A stretch of DNA of 64,000 nt from Streptomyces sp. R21 (GTDB lineage Bacteria; Actinomycetota; Actinomycetes; Streptomycetales; Streptomycetaceae): positions 8,648,501-8,712,500 of the forward strand of contig NZ_CP163435.1 of the NCBI RefSeq assembly GCF_041051975.1, in the 5' to 3' direction. Both the position numbers and the translations under genes were made by a program. The first letter of the stretch is position 1. Each line of letters starts with the position of its first letter. The notes under the pieces were generated by a model. That model was given only the letters and a program-made list of their open reading frames with translations, did no database searches and was not told the origin of the DNA. Shown in pieces: positions 7,523 to 17,299 of this stretch.

Positions 7523-9892
7523 TTGAACGGCGAGCAGGCGGCCTTCGGGGCGCTGCTGCGGGATCTGCGGCTGTCCGCGTCACTGACGATCGAGGGTCTG
7601 GCGGAGGCGTCGGGCGTGAGCGTGCGGGGCATCGGGGACCTGGAACGGGGGCGACGCGCGGCTCCGCAGCGGCGGACCGTGGCCGCGCTGGCGGACGGTC
7701 TGGGGCTGGCCGAGGTGGAGCGCGAGCGGCTGCTGACGGCCGCGCGAGCCGGGCGCAGCCCGGGATACAGCCCGGTGGGGGTGCGGTCCTTCCCGCGCGG
7801 CATCGACGACTTCGTCGGCCGGACGCGGGAGCTGGAGCGGCTCGCGGCGTTCGCCGGACAGGCGGCGGCCCGGCACGGGTCCGACGGGCGGGACGATCAG
7901 GGGAGGTCCACCGACCGGTCCGCCTTCGAGGGCGCGGGGAGTCCGGGCGACTGCGGGAGTCCGGCAGGTCCCGGGGCTCCGGCCGCGTCGCCCGTGGTCG
8001 TGGCGGTGTCCGGGCCCCCGGGGACGGGCAAGACCACGCTCGCCCTGCGCGCCGCGCGGGAGTTCGCCGAGCAGTTCCCGGACGGGCAGCTGGTGGTGGA
8101 CCTGCGCGGCATGGACAACGACCCGCCCGAGCCGGCCGAACTCCTGCTCGGCGTCCTCAAGGCCCTCCAGGTCGCCGACCGGGAACTCGCCAAGGCGGGA
8201 CCGCAGGGCCATCCCGGGCTGTACCGCCAACTGCTCGCCGACCGGCGATGCCTGCTGGTGCTGGACAACGCCCGCGACGAGGCCCAGGTACGCCCCCTCC
8301 TGCCGGGCAGCGGCGCGGGCATGGTCCTGGTGACCAGCCGGCGCATGCTCACCGGACTGGAGAGCGTGCACCGCCTGCCGCTCGGTGAACTCGACGCGCA
8401 GGACGCCGCCGCGTTCCTGACCGCGCTCGTCGGAACGGAGCGCGCGACCGCCGACCCGGCCGCACTCGCCGATGTCGCCCGGCGCTGCGGCCACCTCCCG
8501 CTCGCCCTGCGCGTGGCGGGCAACTGGCTGGCCACCCGCACCGGTTGGACCGTACGCCGCCTGGCCGACCGCCTCGCGGTGGAGGAACGGCGCCTGGACG
8601 CGCTGGCCGCCGGGGACGTACGGGTGGCGGCCGCCTTCGACCTGTCGTACCGCCAGCTCACCCCCGCCGCCGCCCGGCTCTTCCGCCGCCTCGCGCTGAT
8701 ACCGGGCCCGGACGCCGGGGCAGCCTGCGCCGCGCAGCTGACGGGGCAGCAACTGTTCGATGCCGAGGACACGTTGGAGGAGCTGGTCGAGACCGGACTG
8801 CTCGGCGCGGACCGGGACCGCTACCGCCTGCACGACCTGCTGCGGTTGTTCGCCCGCGCCCGTCTGGAGGCCGAGGAGAGCGCCGAGGACACCGCCCCGG
8901 CCCGTGCGGCGCTGCACCGCTGGCTGCTGGAGACCGCGATCGTCGCCGGCCGCTGGTTCGAGCCCGAGCACGGTGCTCCGCCCGCCGACTGGCAGGGCAT
9001 GGTGGACCTCTCCAGCGCCGACAAGGCCCGCCAGTGGCTGCAGGCCGAGGGGGTCAACTGGCTGGCCGCCCTGCGCACGGCCGCGGTGGCAGGGGAGCAC
9101 GCCACGGTGGTGGAGGTGGCCGAGGCCCTGCACTGGTTCTCCGATCAGTGGATCTTCTGGGGGCACTGGCCCGAGGTCTTCGGCACCGCGGCGCACTCCG
9201 CGCGGGCCATGGGCGATGCCCTCGTCGAGGCGACCCAGCTCAACTACCACGCCTGGGCCCTGCTCCTGTGCGAAGGCAGGCCCCGCGACAGCCTCGTGCG
9301 CTCCGCCCAGGCGCTGGAGGCGGCCGAGCGCGCCGGTGACCCGGTCCAGCAGGCGTGGTCCCACAACTACACGGCCTGGGCGCACCGGCTGCTGGGGGAG
9401 ACCCAGCAGGCCGTCGACGCCACCGGCGAGTCCGCCCGGCTGTTCGAGACAGCCGGCGACATGCACGGCACGCTCCAGGCGATGAGCGGCTACGGCATCA
9501 TCCTCCTCGAAGCGGGACGGACCGAGGAAGCCCTCGCCTCCGACCTGCGTACGCTCGCCTTTCTGGAGGAGGCCGGCGACCGCCTGGAACCCCATATCGC
9601 CGAGATGGGCCGACTCAACCTGCATTCGGGCCTCGGTCGCGGCTATGCGGCCCTGGGGCGGTGGGAGGAATCCGTCGCCCACGCACAGACGTCCGTCGAC
9701 GTCGCCCGCGCCAACGACAACGCGGCCATGGTGAGCCGCTGCCTGGTCCACCTCGGCGACGCCCTCGCCGCCGTCGGGCGTACGACGCAGGCGAGGAAGG
9801 CCTTCGCCGACTGTGTCGCCCTCGGCCCGGGCGCCGACCCTGAACGTGTCGCCCACGCCCGGCAGCGACTTGCGGATCTCTCCGCCCGCTGA
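7523..9892 (+). CDS. XRE-type HTH / NB-ARC / TPR regulatory ATPase
   Basis: A 789-aa STAND-type regulator. An XRE helix-turn-helix spans about residues 5-65 (GLAEASGVSVRGIGDLERG), a Walker A loop SGPPGTGKTTLAL lies near 162, and an NB-ARC region with LLVLDNARD (Walker B) follows. The C-terminal half (about 480-785) is TPR-like helices. The TTG start is chosen because the nearest ATG, at 7500, runs into a stop and TTG follows AAGGGGAGAG. Such proteins usually activate nearby or dispersed genes on ligand binding; no target is evident beside it. Confidence 0.85.
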   Translation: MNGEQAAFGALLRDLRLSASLTIEGLAEASGVSVRGIGDLERGRRAAPQRRTVAALADGLGLAEVERERLLTAARAGRSPGYSPVGVRSFPRGIDDFVGRTRELERLAAFAGQAAARHGSDGRDDQGRSTDRSAFEGAGSPGDCGSPAGPGAPAASPVVVAVSGPPGTGKTTLALRAAREFAEQFPDGQLVVDLRGMDNDPPEPAELLLGVLKALQVADRELAKAGPQGHPGLYRQLLADRRCLLVLDNARDEAQVRPLLPGSGAGMVLVTSRRMLTGLESVHRLPLGELDAQDAAAFLTALVGTERATADPAALADVARRCGHLPLALRVAGNWLATRTGWTVRRLADRLAVEERRLDALAAGDVRVAAAFDLSYRQLTPAAARLFRRLALIPGPDAGAACAAQLTGQQLFDAEDTLEELVETGLLGADRDRYRLHDLLRLFARARLEAEESAEDTAPARAALHRWLLETAIVAGRWFEPEHGAPPADWQGMVDLSSADKARQWLQAEGVNWLAALRTAAVAGEHATVVEVAEALHWFSDQWIFWGHWPEVFGTAAHSARAMGDALVEATQLNYHAWALLLCEGRPRDSLVRSAQALEAAERAGDPVQQAWSHNYTAWAHRLLGETQQAVDATGESARLFETAGDMHGTLQAMSGYGIILLEAGRTEEALASDLRTLAFLEEAGDRLEPHIAEMGRLNLHSGLGRGYAALGRWEESVAHAQTSVDVARANDNAAMVSRCLVHLGDALAAVGRTTQARKAFADCVALGPGADPERVAHARQRLADLSAR

Positions 9893-10169
9893 CGCGCACC
9901 GGTTGCTTCCGCGTTCACGATAGGCCCGCCGGAGCGGGCTGCTCGACTCCCTCAGCGCACTGGGCTGTTCCGACAGTGCACTGCTCCGGCGCGCCCGACC
10001 TGTCCGGTTCTGCCGCCCTGCCCGGATGGATCTTTCTGCCTTCTTTGTGCCTGGAGGCCCGGGCCGCCCGCTGTTTGGCTTCAGGTGGCGGGGATTCGGG
10101 CCGCTTCGGTCCGCGTGCGATGCGGATCCGAGGTCTCCGCCGCTGTCATACGGTGGAGAGGAGAACCAG

Positions 10170-11159
10170 GTGAGCCTGGTGTTGACGACTGCTTCGGTTC
10201 CCGACGAGGACAAGGTCGGGTACTGGCGGGACGCGATGGGCAGGGCGCTGGTGCCGATGGCAGTCGTGCCGCGCGGCGACGGTCCGTTCGAGGGCCGGAT
10301 CTCCACCGGCCGCCTCGGGTACCTCAGGGTCTCGACCATCGAGGCCGACGCCCAGCGCGCCAGCCGTACGCCGAAGCACATCGCCCGCTCCTCCGGGGCG
10401 TTCGTGGCGGTCGGCGTCCAGACGTCCGGCACGGCGACCCTCGTCCAGAACGGTCGCCGGGCGGTCGTGAGGGAGGGCGACCTGATGGTGTACGACACCT
10501 CGCGGCCCTACTCGCTCGACTACCCGGAGCGCTTCACGACCCGGGTGATCCACATGCCTCGCCGGGTGCTGGGCCTGTCGGACGAGGACATCCACCGGGT
10601 CACCGGCACCGCGATCGGGTCCACGGAGGGGTTCGGCGCGGTGCTGATGCCCTTCCTCGGCACGCTGGTCGCCTCGGCGCACTCGTACTCCCCGACCGTC
10701 GCGAGCGGTCTGGCCGCCAGCGTCGTCGACCTCTTCGCCACCCTGGTCGCCGACCGGACCCGGCACGGCGCCACGCCGGAGGAGAGCGGGCGCGGCCATC
10801 TCGTTCCGCGCATCCGCGAGCACATCGACCGCAACCTGGGCGATCCCGCACTGTCCCCGGAAGCCGTCGCGGCAGCGCACCACATCTCCGTGCGGTACCT
10901 GCACCGGATCTTCGAGAGCGAGGGCAGCACCGTCGGCCGGCTGATCCAGCGGCGCCGTCTTGAGGAGTGCGCCCGCGAACTGGCCCGCCCCAGCGGCACG
11001 GCACCCACCGTCTCGGCGGTCGCCCAGCGCTGGGGGTTCGTCAACCCCGCCCATTTCAGCCGAGTGTTCCGCGCCTCCTACGGCCTCTCTCCGCGCGAGT
11101 GGCGCAGCATGCGCCTTGCCGGGGGCGGGGGCGGCGACGCGGGGGGTCGTACGCCGTGA
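10170..11159 (+). CDS. AraC family transcriptional regulator
   Basis: A 329-aa regulator with an AraC-binding-like cupin domain in the first 200 residues and a C-terminal AraC helix-turn-helix pair (about 225-318; NPAHFSRVFRASYGLSPREW is the second helix unit). The GTG at 10170 is favoured because GGAGAGGAGA lies just before it; upstream codons lack a site. About 280 bases before it hold no gene and probably contain its promoter. Target unknown; the neighbouring Dps gene is convergent. Confidence 0.85.
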   Translation: MSLVLTTASVPDEDKVGYWRDAMGRALVPMAVVPRGDGPFEGRISTGRLGYLRVSTIEADAQRASRTPKHIARSSGAFVAVGVQTSGTATLVQNGRRAVVREGDLMVYDTSRPYSLDYPERFTTRVIHMPRRVLGLSDEDIHRVTGTAIGSTEGFGAVLMPFLGTLVASAHSYSPTVASGLAASVVDLFATLVADRTRHGATPEESGRGHLVPRIREHIDRNLGDPALSPEAVAAAHHISVRYLHRIFESEGSTVGRLIQRRRLEECARELARPSGTAPTVSAVAQRWGFVNPAHFSRVFRASYGLSPREWRSMRLAGGGGGDAGGRTP

Positions 11160-11230
11160 GAGGCCCCTCGTCGGCCAACCATCATCCTGTCCACGGTGCG
11201 CGCAGACGCGTCCAGCACCGCAACTGTCGC

Positions 11231-11806
11231 TCAGGCGCGCACCAGCGGCGTGTCGACCAGGTGCTCCGCGAGGAACCACGCCTGGAGCTCGCCGGTACGG
11301 ATCACCTGCGAGACCAACAGGTCATTCGTGCCGTCGTCGCCCAACTCGGCGGCACGGGCGGCCGCGTCATGGGCCTGCGTGAGGATCGCCTCGTGGGCGT
11401 GGAGGAGCCGCGAGAGCATCGCCGGGACCTCCTCCACGCCGTCCGGCGGGCGCGGGATCGAGGTGATCTCGGCGACGTGCCGGGGATCCCCCACGGAGAC
11501 CCCGCCCAGGGTCTGGACCCGCTCGGCGATCGTGTCGACGAGCTCCAGCTGCTCGCCCGCGTGCTTGTCGAGGAGCAGGTGGAGTGGGTAGAAGGTCGCG
11601 CCGCGCATGTTCCAGTGGTGCTTCTTGTAGAGGCCGTAGAGGATCTGCGTGTCCGCGAGGACCTGGTTCAGCCGCTGGCAGGAGTACATGCGCGCGTCGT
11701 ACGACAGCCCGAGCGGGAACTGCTTGACGGTCCCGAACTCCTGGATGACCGCGCCCTTCTGATGCACCCAGGGCTGGCTGCTGGTGGGCTGGGACGTGGT
11801 GGTCAT
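11231..11806 (-). CDS. Dps family DNA-protecting ferritin
   Basis: A 191-aa Dps-type ferritin. The N-terminal tail carries Thr/Ser/Gln repeats. The ferroxidase region is visible as HWNMRGATFYPLHLLLDKH followed by EQLELVDTIAERV, the family arrangement of His, Asp and Glu ligands. It stores iron and protects DNA under peroxide or osmotic stress. AGGAGGCACGCC precedes the ATG. Transcribed alone, convergent with the AraC gene. Confidence 0.88.
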   Translation of the reverse strand: MTTTSQPTSSQPWVHQKGAVIQEFGTVKQFPLGLSYDARMYSCQRLNQVLADTQILYGLYKKHHWNMRGATFYPLHLLLDKHAGEQLELVDTIAERVQTLGGVSVGDPRHVAEITSIPRPPDGVEEVPAMLSRLLHAHEAILTQAHDAAARAAELGDDGTNDLLVSQVIRTGELQAWFLAEHLVDTPLVRA

Positions 11807-12036
11807 GGCGTGCCTCCTGCGATGCCGTGCGGGTGTACGCCGGTGACGGTAGGCGCGGCCGGCGGGGGCGAATTGCCGCGTAGCGCATGGGATGGCGCCC
11901 GTGAGCGCACCAGACGCAGCGGACGCACCGGGTGGTGCGGCGACCGCCGGCCGGCGGTGCGCTCTCGGTCGGACATCCGTGCGCTGAGGGACTCGTCGCG
12001 TCGTCCCGCCGCCCTAGCCTCGGTGCCCGACGGCTC

Positions 12037-12084
12037 GTCGGACAGTCGTACGGGCAGGGCGTCGGACAGTCGTACGGGCAGGGA
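12037..12084 (+). repeat. Two tandem 24-bp repeats upstream of the FAD oxidoreductase
   Basis: Positions 12037-12060 and 12061-12084 are identical except for the last base. They sit directly before the ribosome-binding site of the next gene (AAGGAG at 12085-12090) and could be a duplicated regulator site or simple slippage. Confidence 0.8.
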
Positions 12085-12098
12085 AAGGAGACATGGGC

Positions 12099-13459
12099 AT
12101 GGAAGAACAGGCGGATGTGGTCGTCGTCGGTCTCGGGCCGGGCGGCGAGTACGCCGCGGGCACGCTGGCCGAGGCCGGGCTGGACGTGGTCGGTGTGGAG
12201 GCGGAGCTCGTCGGGGGCGAGTGCCCGTACTGGGGGTGCGTGCCCAGCAAGATGATGATCCGGGCCGGGAATCTGCTGGCCGAGGCGCGACGCGTGCCCG
12301 CCCTCGCGGGGGGCGCGGACGTGACGCCGGACTGGACCCGGGTCGCCGAGCGCATCCGCGAGCAGGCCACCGACGACTGGAACGACCAGGTGGCGGCCGA
12401 CCGCCTCACGGCCAAGGGCGGTCGGCTGGTCCGCGGCAGGGGCAGGCTCAGCGGCCCGCGGCGTGTGATGGTCGGTGAGCGCACCATCGAGGCCCGCCGG
12501 GGTGTCGTGCTGGCCACGGCAGCCGGCCGCGGATTCCGCCGGTGCCAGGGCTCGCCGGGACGCCGTACTGGACCAACCGGGATGCCATGGCCGCCAAGGA
12601 ACTGCCGACGTCCATGGTCGTCCTCGGCGGCGGCGCGATCGGCGTGGAAGTCGCCCAGGTCTTCGCCCGCTTCACGTGCCGGGTCACCGTGGTCGAGGGA
12701 CAGGAGCGGTTGCTGTCCCAGGAGGAGCCGGAGGCGGGGGAGCTGGCCGCGCAGGCGCTGCGGGCCGACGGTGTGACCGTCCTGACCGGGGCGCGGGCCC
12801 GGCAAGTGAGCCATGACGGGGCCGAGTTCACCGTGCTGCTCGACGGCGTGGCAGAGCCCGTACGCGCGGAGCGGCTGCTCGTCGCGACCGGACGGCAGGT
12901 CGAACTCGGCGCACTGGGCGTCGAGTCGGTCGGACTCGATCCGACGGCCGGAGCCGTGCGCACGGACGGGCAGATGCGGGCGGCGGAAGGCCTGTGGGCC
13001 GTCGGAGACATCACCGGCCGCGGTGCCTTCACCCATGTGTCGATGTACCAGGCCCAGATCGCCGTAAGGGACGTGCTCGGAAGTCCTGGTCCCGACGCGG
13101 ACTACCGGGCGCTGCCCCGCGTCACCTTCACCGATCCCGAGATCGCGGCCGTCGGACTCACCGAGCGACAGGCCCGCGACCAGGGACTGCGCGTGCGTAC
13201 GGCGCTGGTGCCCAACGCCGACGCCACCCGCGGCTGGATCCATGGACCGGGTGGCGAGGGCTTCCTCAAGCTGGTCGAGGACGCCGACCGGGGCGTCCTG
13301 GTGGGCGCGACCTCGGCGGGACCGGCCGGAGGCGAGCTGCTGTACGGGCTGAACGTGGCCGTCCACGCGGAGGTTCCCGTCGAACGCCTACGGCACATGA
13401 TCTACACGTATCCGACGTTTCACCGGGCCGTCGAACCGGCGCTGGCGGCCCTTCGTTGA
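12099..13459 (+). pseudogene. Lpd/MerA-like FAD disulfide oxidoreductase, single frameshift
   Basis: Two overlapping frames together encode a complete class-I pyridine nucleotide-disulfide oxidoreductase of about 453 aa. The first part has the FAD motif VVGLGPGGEYAAG and redox pair CPYWGC followed by VPSK; the second has the NAD motif VVLGGGAIGVEV, the ATG-like TGRQVELG, VGDIT, and the dimerisation domain ending in YTYPTFHRA. The frames join at about 12518-12519, where restoring one G in ACGGC gives the expected LATGSRPRIPPVPGL. The ATG at 12099 suits AAGGAG better than the one at 12093. Real decay or a sequencing error cannot be told apart here. Confidence 0.8.
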
Positions 13460-13492
13460 CCGCCTCGCGCCGATGCACCCCGCCTCGACGCG

Positions 13493-13957
13493 TCACGGGC
13501 CGCCGGCCGTGAGCCGGGTGGTGACGCGGTCCAGGTCGAGGTGGTGGTGCTCGGTGCCGGGCGCCACCATCACGTCGGTCCGCCGCAGGAAAGCGGTGAC
13601 CGCGGACGCCCGGACCTCCAGGGTGGCCGCGGCGCCGTCCCGTGTCCTGAGCAGGATGCGGACTGTGTCCGAAGGCGAGGGGTGCCCTGCGGCGGAGTGG
13701 CGCCGTGGCGTCACCTGTACGTCCCCGATGCCCGCGGGCCGGCGAAGCCCCTCTGCGAGGAGGGACCGGGCGAACACCCAGTCGACGGAGGCGGTCGTGG
13801 GCGCTCCGAGGGCCAGGCACACGGCGTACGGGTCGCTCCGCTCGTACCGGAACTCGGCGGGCAGCGGTATCGGCGGTCGGCCGGCGGCGGTGACGTCGAT
13901 CTCCAGCGGAAAGGAGATCGAGTGTTCACCCGCCGCATCGGCGAGAGGCTGTATCAC
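13493..13957 (-). CDS. SsgA-like sporulation/cell-division regulator
   Basis: A protein of about 154 aa from the GTG at 13957, which has AGGGGG at a suitable distance; no better start is seen upstream. The core shows the SsgA-like pattern RYERSDPYAVCLALG, VDWVFARSLLAEGL, GIGDVQVTP, then a C-terminal block ending in FLRRTDVMVAPGTE. These actinomycete proteins guide septum placement and spore-wall maturation; this divergent copy has a longer, more charged tail than SsgB. Convergent with the FAD oxidoreductase. Confidence 0.78.
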   Translation of the reverse strand: MIQPLADAAGEHSISFPLEIDVTAAGRPPIPLPAEFRYERSDPYAVCLALGAPTTASVDWVFARSLLAEGLRRPAGIGDVQVTPRRHSAAGHPSPSDTVRILLRTRDGAAATLEVRASAVTAFLRRTDVMVAPGTEHHHLDLDRVTTRLTAGGP

Positions 13958-14175
13958 GAGGCCCCCTGTCAGCGGTTGTTCTTGTGGTTCCTGTGGTTCG
14001 GTTCGTCGGCCGGGCTTTTGTGGGGGAGGGGTGGTGCCGATGACCGTACGGCCAGCGCGTGGGGGCGTGTTGCCGAGGGACGCACGGAGTGTTGCCCAAA
14101 GAGGAACCGGCTCATGCACGCCGGCGACACGTCGGCCGGATGAAGAGCAGGCGAGTGCGGCCGGCGGGCGCGGCC

Positions 14176-14664
14176 TCAGCGGTCGGCTCGTACCGGATGC
14201 TTGCTCATGATCGAGACCCGGTTGAAGGCGTTGATGGTGACCGCGACCCAGATCACCGCGGAGATCTGGTCGTCGGTCAGGACGTCCCCGGCTGCCGTGC
14301 AGGCGGCGTCCTGCGCGGCCGTGTCGGACGGTGCGGTCGTCGCCTCGGCCAGGGTGAGGGCCGCTCGTTCCGTGGGGGTGAACAGCTCGGTGTCCCGCCA
14401 GGCCGCCAGTACGCCCAGCCGCCGTGTGGTCTCGCCGGCCCGCAGGGCGGCGCGGGTGTGCACGTCGAGGCAGTACGCGCAGCCGTTGATCTGCGAGACA
14501 CGGAGGTTGACCAGTTCCACCAGGGTCCGGTCGAGCCCCGCGTCGGCGGCGGCCGCACGCACGGCTTCGGACGTCTGTACGAGTGCGTGGTAGGCCTTGG
14601 GGCTCTGCTTGTCTATGAAGATCCGCTGACGCTGACTCGCGGACCCCGGCGTCGAGCTGTTCAA
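14176..14664 (-). CDS. Carboxymuconolactone decarboxylase/AhpD-like protein
   Basis: A 162-aa AhpD-type protein with the redox signature CAYCLDVH (CxxC plus His three residues on) near the middle, as in alkylhydroperoxidase D. The TTG start is chosen from GAAGGAG seven bases before it and because IDKQSPKAYHALV then lies near the N-terminus as in the family. It probably reduces hydroperoxides. It is divergent from a pirin gene across an AT-rich operator-like region. Confidence 0.8.
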   Translation of the reverse strand: MNSSTPGSASQRQRIFIDKQSPKAYHALVQTSEAVRAAAADAGLDRTLVELVNLRVSQINGCAYCLDVHTRAALRAGETTRRLGVLAAWRDTELFTPTERAALTLAEATTAPSDTAAQDAACTAAGDVLTDDQISAVIWVAVTINAFNRVSIMSKHPVRADR

Positions 14665-14705
14665 CCTGGGACTCCTTCGGTGCCGACATCGTCCTATGAT
14701 CAGGA

Positions 14706-14731
14706 CCAAGTTGTTTAATATGAAACTATCA
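14706..14731. promoter_or_regulatory. AT-rich divergent promoter/operator
   Basis: Between the AhpD-like and pirin genes lies an unusually AT-rich stretch containing AGTTGTTTAATATGAAACT (14709-14727), an imperfect inverted repeat of the form seen in MarR-type operators. CTATGAT and ATCATGG flank it as wider arms. A shared redox-responsive operator is plausible; no MarR gene is in this window. Confidence 0.45.
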
Positions 14732-14760
14732 TGGGTGCAAGAGGTGGAAGAGGTGGTCCC

Positions 14761-15759
14761 ATGAGCAATGTGGAAGCAGCACCCGTCGAGACGCGCTGCG
14801 GATCCGTGGTGGACGGCGGAGAGCCGGGGAGGCCCGCGCGGTCGGCGCACGTCGACGTCCTCACCCCACGCGACGTACCGCTGGGCGGCCCGCGAGCGAT
14901 GACCGTACGCCGCACGCTCCCGCAGCGCGCACGAACCCTGATCGGCGCCTGGTGCTTCGCGGACCACTACGGCCCCGACGACGTCACCCGCACCGGCGGC
15001 ATGGACGTCGCCCCGCACCCGCACACCGGCCTGCAGACGGTCAGCTGGCTGTTCAGCGGCGAGATCGAGCACCGCGACAGCCTCGGCAGCCATGCGTACG
15101 TACGGCCCGGCGAGCTGAACCTCATGACCGGCGGGCACGGCATCAGCCACACGGAGGTCTCCACCCCGCGCACCACCGTCCTGCACGGCGTCCAGCTCTG
15201 GGTGGCCCTGCCCGGTGAACACCGGGGCGCCGCACGGGACTTCCAGCACCATGTGCCCACGCCGGTGCGGCTCGACGGGGCCGAGGTCAGGGTCTTCCTG
15301 GGCGCCCTCGCCGGAGACACCTCACCGGTGCGGACGTTCACGCCGCTGCTCGGCGCCGAGATCACCATGGAGCCGCACACGGCGCTCACGCTCGCCGTCG
15401 ACCCCGGCTTCGAGCACGGCGTCCTCGTCGACCACGGGGACGTGAGGGTCGCCGAAACCCCGCTGCACCCTGCGGAGTTGGGCTACGTCCACCCCGGAAC
15501 CGACAGCCTCACGCTCGTCAACGAGTCGGACGACGCGGCCCGGCTGGTCCTGCTCGGCGGCCCTTGCTTCGAGGAGGAGATCGTCATGTGGTGGAACTTC
15601 ATCGGCCGCAGCCACGAGGACATCGTCCGGGCGAGGGCGGACTGGGAGAACGCCTCCGACCGCTTCGGAGCCGTCGAGGGGTATCCCGGCGACCGCCTTC
15701 CCGCCCCCGCCCTGCCGAACGCCACCATCGCGCCGCGCAAGAACCCGACGGGCCACTGA
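14761..15759 (+). CDS. Pirin family protein (bicupin)
   Basis: A protein of 332 aa from the ATG at 14761, which has GAGGTGG before it; an in-frame ATG at 14731 lacks a site. The pirin core is clear: metal-binding APHPHTGLQTV and, about 45 residues on, MTGGHGISHTE, then a second cupin. Bacterial pirins can be quercetinases or redox sensors. It heads a forward group with a GNAT protein and two hydrolases. The exact reaction is not shown by sequence. Confidence 0.85.
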   Translation: MSNVEAAPVETRCGSVVDGGEPGRPARSAHVDVLTPRDVPLGGPRAMTVRRTLPQRARTLIGAWCFADHYGPDDVTRTGGMDVAPHPHTGLQTVSWLFSGEIEHRDSLGSHAYVRPGELNLMTGGHGISHTEVSTPRTTVLHGVQLWVALPGEHRGAARDFQHHVPTPVRLDGAEVRVFLGALAGDTSPVRTFTPLLGAEITMEPHTALTLAVDPGFEHGVLVDHGDVRVAETPLHPAELGYVHPGTDSLTLVNESDDAARLVLLGGPCFEEEIVMWWNFIGRSHEDIVRARADWENASDRFGAVEGYPGDRLPAPALPNATIAPRKNPTGH

Positions 15760-15812
15760 AACCCCCACCCGCTGAAACCCCCCTCCACTGGCCCCCTTTC
15801 GAAAGGAACCCG

Positions 15813-16151
15813 ATGAGCCAGCCCACCACCGCCCCCGTCGTGCAGCGCAACGACGACCGCAACCGCTACGAGATCCTCGTCGACGGCAAGCGCGCCGGCC
15901 TGACCGCGTACCGCGACAACGGTGACCAACGCGTCTTCTTCCACACGGAGATCGACGACGCCTACGCCGGACAGGGCCTCGCCGCGCAGCTCGTCCAGTA
16001 CGCGCTCACCGACGTGCGCGCCCTGGGCAAGAGGATCGTGCCGGTGTGCCCGTACGTGGCCAAGTTCCTCAAGAAGCACGACGAGTTCACCGACATCACC
16101 GACCCCGTCACCCCGGAGGTCCTGCGGTGGCTGGAGGGCGAACTGGGCTGA
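15813..16151 (+). CDS. Small GNAT-like N-acetyltransferase
   Basis: A 112-aa protein of the YidJ/Gcn5-like short acetyltransferase type. The acetyl-CoA loop is AYAGQGLAAQLV, followed by VPVCPYVAKFLKKH, the usual end of this family. The ATG follows GAAAGGA and lies 53 bases after the pirin stop, so the two may be co-transcribed. Substrate unknown. Confidence 0.8.
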   Translation: MSQPTTAPVVQRNDDRNRYEILVDGKRAGLTAYRDNGDQRVFFHTEIDDAYAGQGLAAQLVQYALTDVRALGKRIVPVCPYVAKFLKKHDEFTDITDPVTPEVLRWLEGELG

Positions 16152-16310
16152 GCGGTTGTGCACTGCGGGACCAGTAGCGGTGCACTCGCGGGCAATGAGG
16201 ACCCGTGCAACGGTTTTAGCGTGCTGGGTAACGGTCCGAAGCACTCTGCGCCTGTTCAGGCCGGTTGCGCCGGGAGGGCCGGTACATCGATGAGACCTCT
16301 GGAGATGCAC

Positions 16311-17282
16311 ATGTCCGACGCCGTCAAGCCGGCCCCGCCGGTTCTGGAGCCCGCGGCCGCCGCGTTCGCGGAGGCGACCGCCAACCCGCCGTACCTGTTC
16401 GACCTGGCCCCGGCGGAGGGCCGCAAGGCGGTCGACGAGGTGCAGTCCGGCGACATCGTCAAGCCCGCGGTCGACGAGGAGTGGATCACCGTGTCGGGCG
16501 GCCCGACCGGCAGCGTCCGGGCCCGTATCGTCAAGCCCGCCGGCGCCGAGGGCACCCTGCCGGTGATCCTCTACATCCACGGCGCGGGCTGGGTGTTCGG
16601 CAACGCCCACACCCACGACCGCCTGGTGCGCGAACTCGCCGTCGGCGCCAACGCGGCCGTGGTCTTCCCCGAGTACGATCTCTCGCCCGAGGCCCGCTAC
16701 CCGGTAGCCATCGAGCAGAACTACGCGGTCGCCCAATGGGTGGTCCAGCAGGGCGCGACCAAGAATCTGGACGGGGTGCGGCTCGCCGTCGTCGGGGACT
16801 CGGTGGGCGGCAACATGAGCGCCGCGCTGACCCTGATGGCCAAGGAGCGCGGTGATGTCCCGCTGGTGCAGCAGGTGCTGTTCTACCCGGTCACCGACGC
16901 GAACTTCGACACCGGCTCCTACCAGCAGTTCGCCACCGGCTACTTCCTGCGCCGCGACGGCATGCAGTGGTTCTGGGACCAGTACACGACCGACGAGGCG
17001 GACCGCGCGCAGATCACCGCCTCCCCGTTGCGGGCCACCACCGAGCAGCTCACCGGGCTGCCCCCGGCCCTGGTCATCACTGGCGAGGCGGACGTGCTGC
17101 GCGACGAGGGCGAGGCGTACGCCAACAAGCTGCGCGAGGCCGGCGTCCCGGTCACCGCGGTGCGCTTCCAGGGCATCATCCACGACTTCGTGATGCTCAA
17201 CGCGCTGCGCGAGACCCACGCCGCCGAAGCGGCCATCACGCTCGCCACCGGCACCCTGCACGCCGCCCTGCACACCGCCTGA
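16311..17282 (+). CDS. Alpha/beta hydrolase of the GDXG/HSL lipase-esterase family
   Basis: A 323-aa esterase. The oxyanion motif YIHGAGWVFG, nucleophile elbow GDSVGGNM (GDSxG) and catalytic EADVLRDEG and IIHDF are in family order. Starts at 16290, 16305 and 16311 are possible; 16311 has GGAG six bases upstream. It is followed after 17 bases by another hydrolase, and the pair is probably one operon. Small carboxyl esters are the usual substrates. Confidence 0.82.
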   Translation: MSDAVKPAPPVLEPAAAAFAEATANPPYLFDLAPAEGRKAVDEVQSGDIVKPAVDEEWITVSGGPTGSVRARIVKPAGAEGTLPVILYIHGAGWVFGNAHTHDRLVRELAVGANAAVVFPEYDLSPEARYPVAIEQNYAVAQWVVQQGATKNLDGVRLAVVGDSVGGNMSAALTLMAKERGDVPLVQQVLFYPVTDANFDTGSYQQFATGYFLRRDGMQWFWDQYTTDEADRAQITASPLRATTEQLTGLPPALVITGEADVLRDEGEAYANKLREAGVPVTAVRFQGIIHDFVMLNALRETHAAEAAITLATGTLHAALHTA

Positions 17283-17299
17283 ACTCGGAGTACGTGAAC

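Noticed and set aside
7580..10498. A 972-codon open frame on the minus strand
   Set aside because: It is antisense to the XRE/NB-ARC/TPR gene, shows no domain, and is the usual shadow of high-GC coding DNA.
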